Assembly (NCBI GenBank): GCA_002407845.1 | Contig: DHPK01000028.1 | Coordinates: 1 to 64,000 of the forward strand | Source of the DNA: Leptolinea sp. UBA5366 | GTDB lineage: Bacteria; Chloroflexota; Anaerolineae; Anaerolineales; Anaerolineaceae | DNA length: 64,000 nt | Direction: 5' to 3' | Shown: piece after piece, positions 62,020-64,000 of the stretch | Position numbering within the stretch: the first letter of the stretch is position 1 | Layout: every line of letters starts with the position of its first letter | The notes under the pieces: model-generated | Database searches by the model: none | The model's input: the letters and a program-made list of their open reading frames with translations, nothing else | Told to the model about the DNA's origin: nothing | Translations under genes and position numbers: made by a program

Positions 62020-64000
62020 TTATTTTTTCTCCGGCGGCAGCGCGCCTGTGTACAGAATTGACTGACCTTCAGTTTCAACCAGAACTGTGTCGGCTAAAGT
62101 CGTTGCGCCATTTGGACTGCCTGTCAGCCAGACAGTCGACCCGTCTGGAAAAAAATCCGGCGCAGTTTCAAGCGGCAGCTCTACAGTACCAAAAGCACCC
62201 GGTGCGAGCGTCAAAAAAATCAGTCGTCCGTATGGAGCTTCTCCATATCCCTGCTTGGCGCTTTCCGGTTCCCCTTCTCCGGCTGCATAATAGCGGGGAT
62301 ATATTGCGATCGCTTTGGTGATCAGCATCGAATCCGAAGGTAGCTGATCCGGAGGAATCTCCAGTTTTGCCAGCACTTGATCCCTCAATTCAGGTTCAAA
62401 TTTCATCGGCACAATCGATTCTGCCAAAGGCAGCGACAGCCCGACCAGCAGGAACAGCACCAGCGCCCCGGCTGACCTCAGCCCATAATAAGGCATTGCA
62501 CCGCTGACCTCGTCCGCGCGGTGAACGTGTGCGGGACTCAGCTGATATCCGCCCAGCTGGAACTGAATTGTCAGCCATTCTGCCATGCTGATACCCAGAT
62601 ATAAAAAGAGTATCCAATCCACTGGAATCAGGTAGCGCCCGGCGGAATAACGTCCGACTGCGGTGCTGAAATTGAAGATCAGAATTGCCGCCAGCGGAAT
62701 CCAGCCTGCCCGATCGTTCCGGACTGATGCTGCCGTTCCAAACGCGATGGCGGCGTAAGCGATCATCAGGGCGATCAAATTGAATAATGAAAGAGCGTCA
62801 TTGCTGACCTCTTCCCAGAACGGTTCTGCGGGGCGCAGCAGATCACCTACCCCGGTTAACCGGTCACGAACCGGTAACAGGCGCAGGTTGCTGATCTCAT
62901 TATTAATAAAATGAGCGGTGATAAAGGATGCAATCTCAGCTGGATAGTTTCGAATTGATGTCCAAATTACATTCGTCAGTTTTTCAGCATACGCACCATC
63001 ATTCATGCCTTCATCGCGCAGGATGTCCATGCCGCCGAGATTATAACTGGCAGCCATTTCCCCGATCTGGGTGGTCGGATGATCGAAGACGAATTTCCCA
63101 GTGATCTGCTGGTTTCGGATCAGCCAGGGGCTCAGACAAGCCAATAAAGCCAGCGAAAACAACAAGACTTGCCGCAGCCGCAGGCGCCAACTTTCAGCCC
63201 GCGAGAAAAGAACCATCCCAAGCGGGATCAAAACCAGCGACAGGCTCTGGGTGCGGATCAGCGACATCATTCCTAACGCGCCTCCGCTCAAAAGGGCGTA
63301 CCACTGCCGCTGACGCTGCCCATTCGGCAGGGCTTTCGCCCGTTGCCAGCGGATCAGGAGCAAGACAAAAAACGCCGCGGCAACTGCCGTCGGCAGATCT
63401 GAAAAAAAGTATTTAGTCGATGAAACGTTGTGAGCAAACGGCGCGCTCAGAATTGCATTGGTCTCCCTCAGAATACACAGCAGCGCTGCAGCCAAGCCAG
63501 CGCCGACGCTGTGCAGATCCTTTCCAATCAGATAAATCAGCGCCGGCAGCAGCGCGATCACCAGTGTCTGCAGGCGGATGATTGCGTCATAATCATTGCC
63601 AGCGAGCTGATGGAAAACTGCCAGCATCACGATGTAAAGCGGCCGCGGCGGAATGTCCCCGCCCTTATACCCCATGCCTGCCGCTAGACTGCGCGCATAA
63701 TGCCCATAAAAAGAACCGTCAGAAAATGGATAGACCTCGAAATTTGGCGCTCTGCCTGCTGGGGAGAAAAAGCCATGCTGATTCGGGATCGCCAGCCAAA
63801 TGGCAGCAGCCGCAGCCCAGATCAGGAAAGGCAGCGCTTTAAGAAAGCCTGCCGTTGACAAAGCCGGTTTTCGAACAGCCAGCATCAGGACAATCAGACA
63901 AAGCAGGAACGCTGCAGCGAGATGCCATTCCAGCAGCGGAACCGTTGGCTTGCCGAAAAAAGCATTATCTTTGACCAGCCCGATCCGGGTCGCAGCAACC
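62020..64000 (-). CDS. GT-C-type membrane glycosyltransferase, 5' end outside the window
   Basis: A multi-pass membrane protein with an external C-terminal domain. The ATG at 63885 is not the true start: the same frame stays open for 38 more codons to the window edge and encodes GLVKDNAFFGKPTVPLLEWH and then a membrane helix (WHLAAAFLLCLIVLML). At least 659 residues are in the window. FEVYPFSDGSFYGHYARSLA, with acidic residues, is the external-loop region of glycosyltransferase 39-like enzymes, and IPPRPLYIVMLAVFH follows. Its partner genes downstream suggest a surface glycan pathway. The full length and N terminus cannot be seen here. Confidence 0.72.
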   Translation of the reverse strand, partial: VAATRIGLVKDNAFFGKPTVPLLEWHLAAAFLLCLIVLMLAVRKPALSTAGFLKALPFLIWAAAAAIWLAIPNQHGFFSPAGRAPNFEVYPFSDGSFYGHYARSLAAGMGYKGGDIPPRPLYIVMLAVFHQLAGNDYDAIIRLQTLVIALLPALIYLIGKDLHSVGAGLAAALLCILRETNAILSAPFAHNVSSTKYFFSDLPTAVAAAFFVLLLIRWQRAKALPNGQRQRQWYALLSGGALGMMSLIRTQSLSLVLIPLGMVLFSRAESWRLRLRQVLLFSLALLACLSPWLIRNQQITGKFVFDHPTTQIGEMAASYNLGGMDILRDEGMNDGAYAEKLTNVIWTSIRNYPAEIASFITAHFINNEISNLRLLPVRDRLTGVGDLLRPAEPFWEEVSNDALSLFNLIALMIAYAAIAFGTAASVRNDRAGWIPLAAILIFNFSTAVGRYSAGRYLIPVDWILFLYLGISMAEWLTIQFQLGGYQLSPAHVHRADEVSGAMPYYGLRSAGALVLFLLVGLSLPLAESIVPMKFEPELRDQVLAKLEIPPDQLPSDSMLITKAIAIYPRYYAAGEGEPESAKQGYGEAPYGRLIFLTLAPGAFGTVELPLETAPDFFPDGSTVWLTGSPNGATTLADTVLVETEGQSILYTGALPPEKK

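Overview
The window reads as a bacterial chromosome segment of about 50% GC, and most likely comes from an anaerobic Chloroflexota of the class Anaerolineae. That is inferred from gene content: Pro/Thr-rich 'TPTPT' linkers, LysM proteins, a B12-dependent class II ribonucleotide reductase with NrdR, an R3H/SpoIIIAA-like ATPase, a DsbA-cyclophilin fusion, ArmA/RmtB-like 16S rRNA methyltransferases, and surface proteins ending in LPxTGF without a membrane anchor. No rRNA, tRNA, CRISPR array, insertion sequence or phage genes were seen.

Layout. 0.2-4.6 kb (minus): two secreted surface proteins, one with Cna-B repeats and one a beta-propeller, both ending in LPxTGF. 4.8-13 kb (plus): a tight operon with a split membrane-anchored Cas4-like nuclease, NAD kinase, a B-box zinc-finger membrane protein, RecN, a LysM/SdrD-like protein, a GNAT-like protein, an R3H ATPase and thymidylate kinase. 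13-19.7 kb (plus): the DsbA-cyclophilin fusion, a PlsC acyltransferase, Rho, an M23 peptidase and an ABC exporter. 19.8-21 kb: a DUF4386 membrane protein under a TetR regulator with a clear operator. 22.2-29.1 kb (minus): one probable seven-gene operon, thrC-thrB-LysM lipoprotein-tgt-two RmtB-like methyltransferases-RsmF-like methyltransferase.

29.4-40.5 kb: a third LPxTGF protein behind a strong promoter and a coupled upstream ORF, an alpha/beta hydrolase with an Xre regulator, a DUF1697 protein, two tandem secreted proteins with a conserved Cys-His-Asp set (putative papain-fold hydrolases), FmdB, two very small membrane proteins, an RlmI-like methyltransferase and a BNR-repeat lipoprotein. 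40.5-46.2 kb (minus): two PIG-V-like mannosyltransferase paralogues flanking a DUF4143 ATPase, then mutM and prs. 46.5-51.9 kb: two class II aldolases (different folds) and a ribose-type sugar ABC transporter. 52.4-55.6 kb (minus): nrdR-nrdJ with paired NrdR boxes. 55.7-64 kb (minus): four GT-C-type membrane glycosyltransferases and a Gfo/Idh/MocA oxidoreductase, probably for a surface glycan; the last gene runs off the right edge.

The most unusual content is the LPxTGF tail shared by three surface proteins, the tandem Cys-His-Asp secreted paralogues, the rRNA methyltransferase pair in which one copy has lost conserved motifs, the two-polypeptide Cas4-like nuclease, and several micro-ORFs with strong ribosome binding sites.
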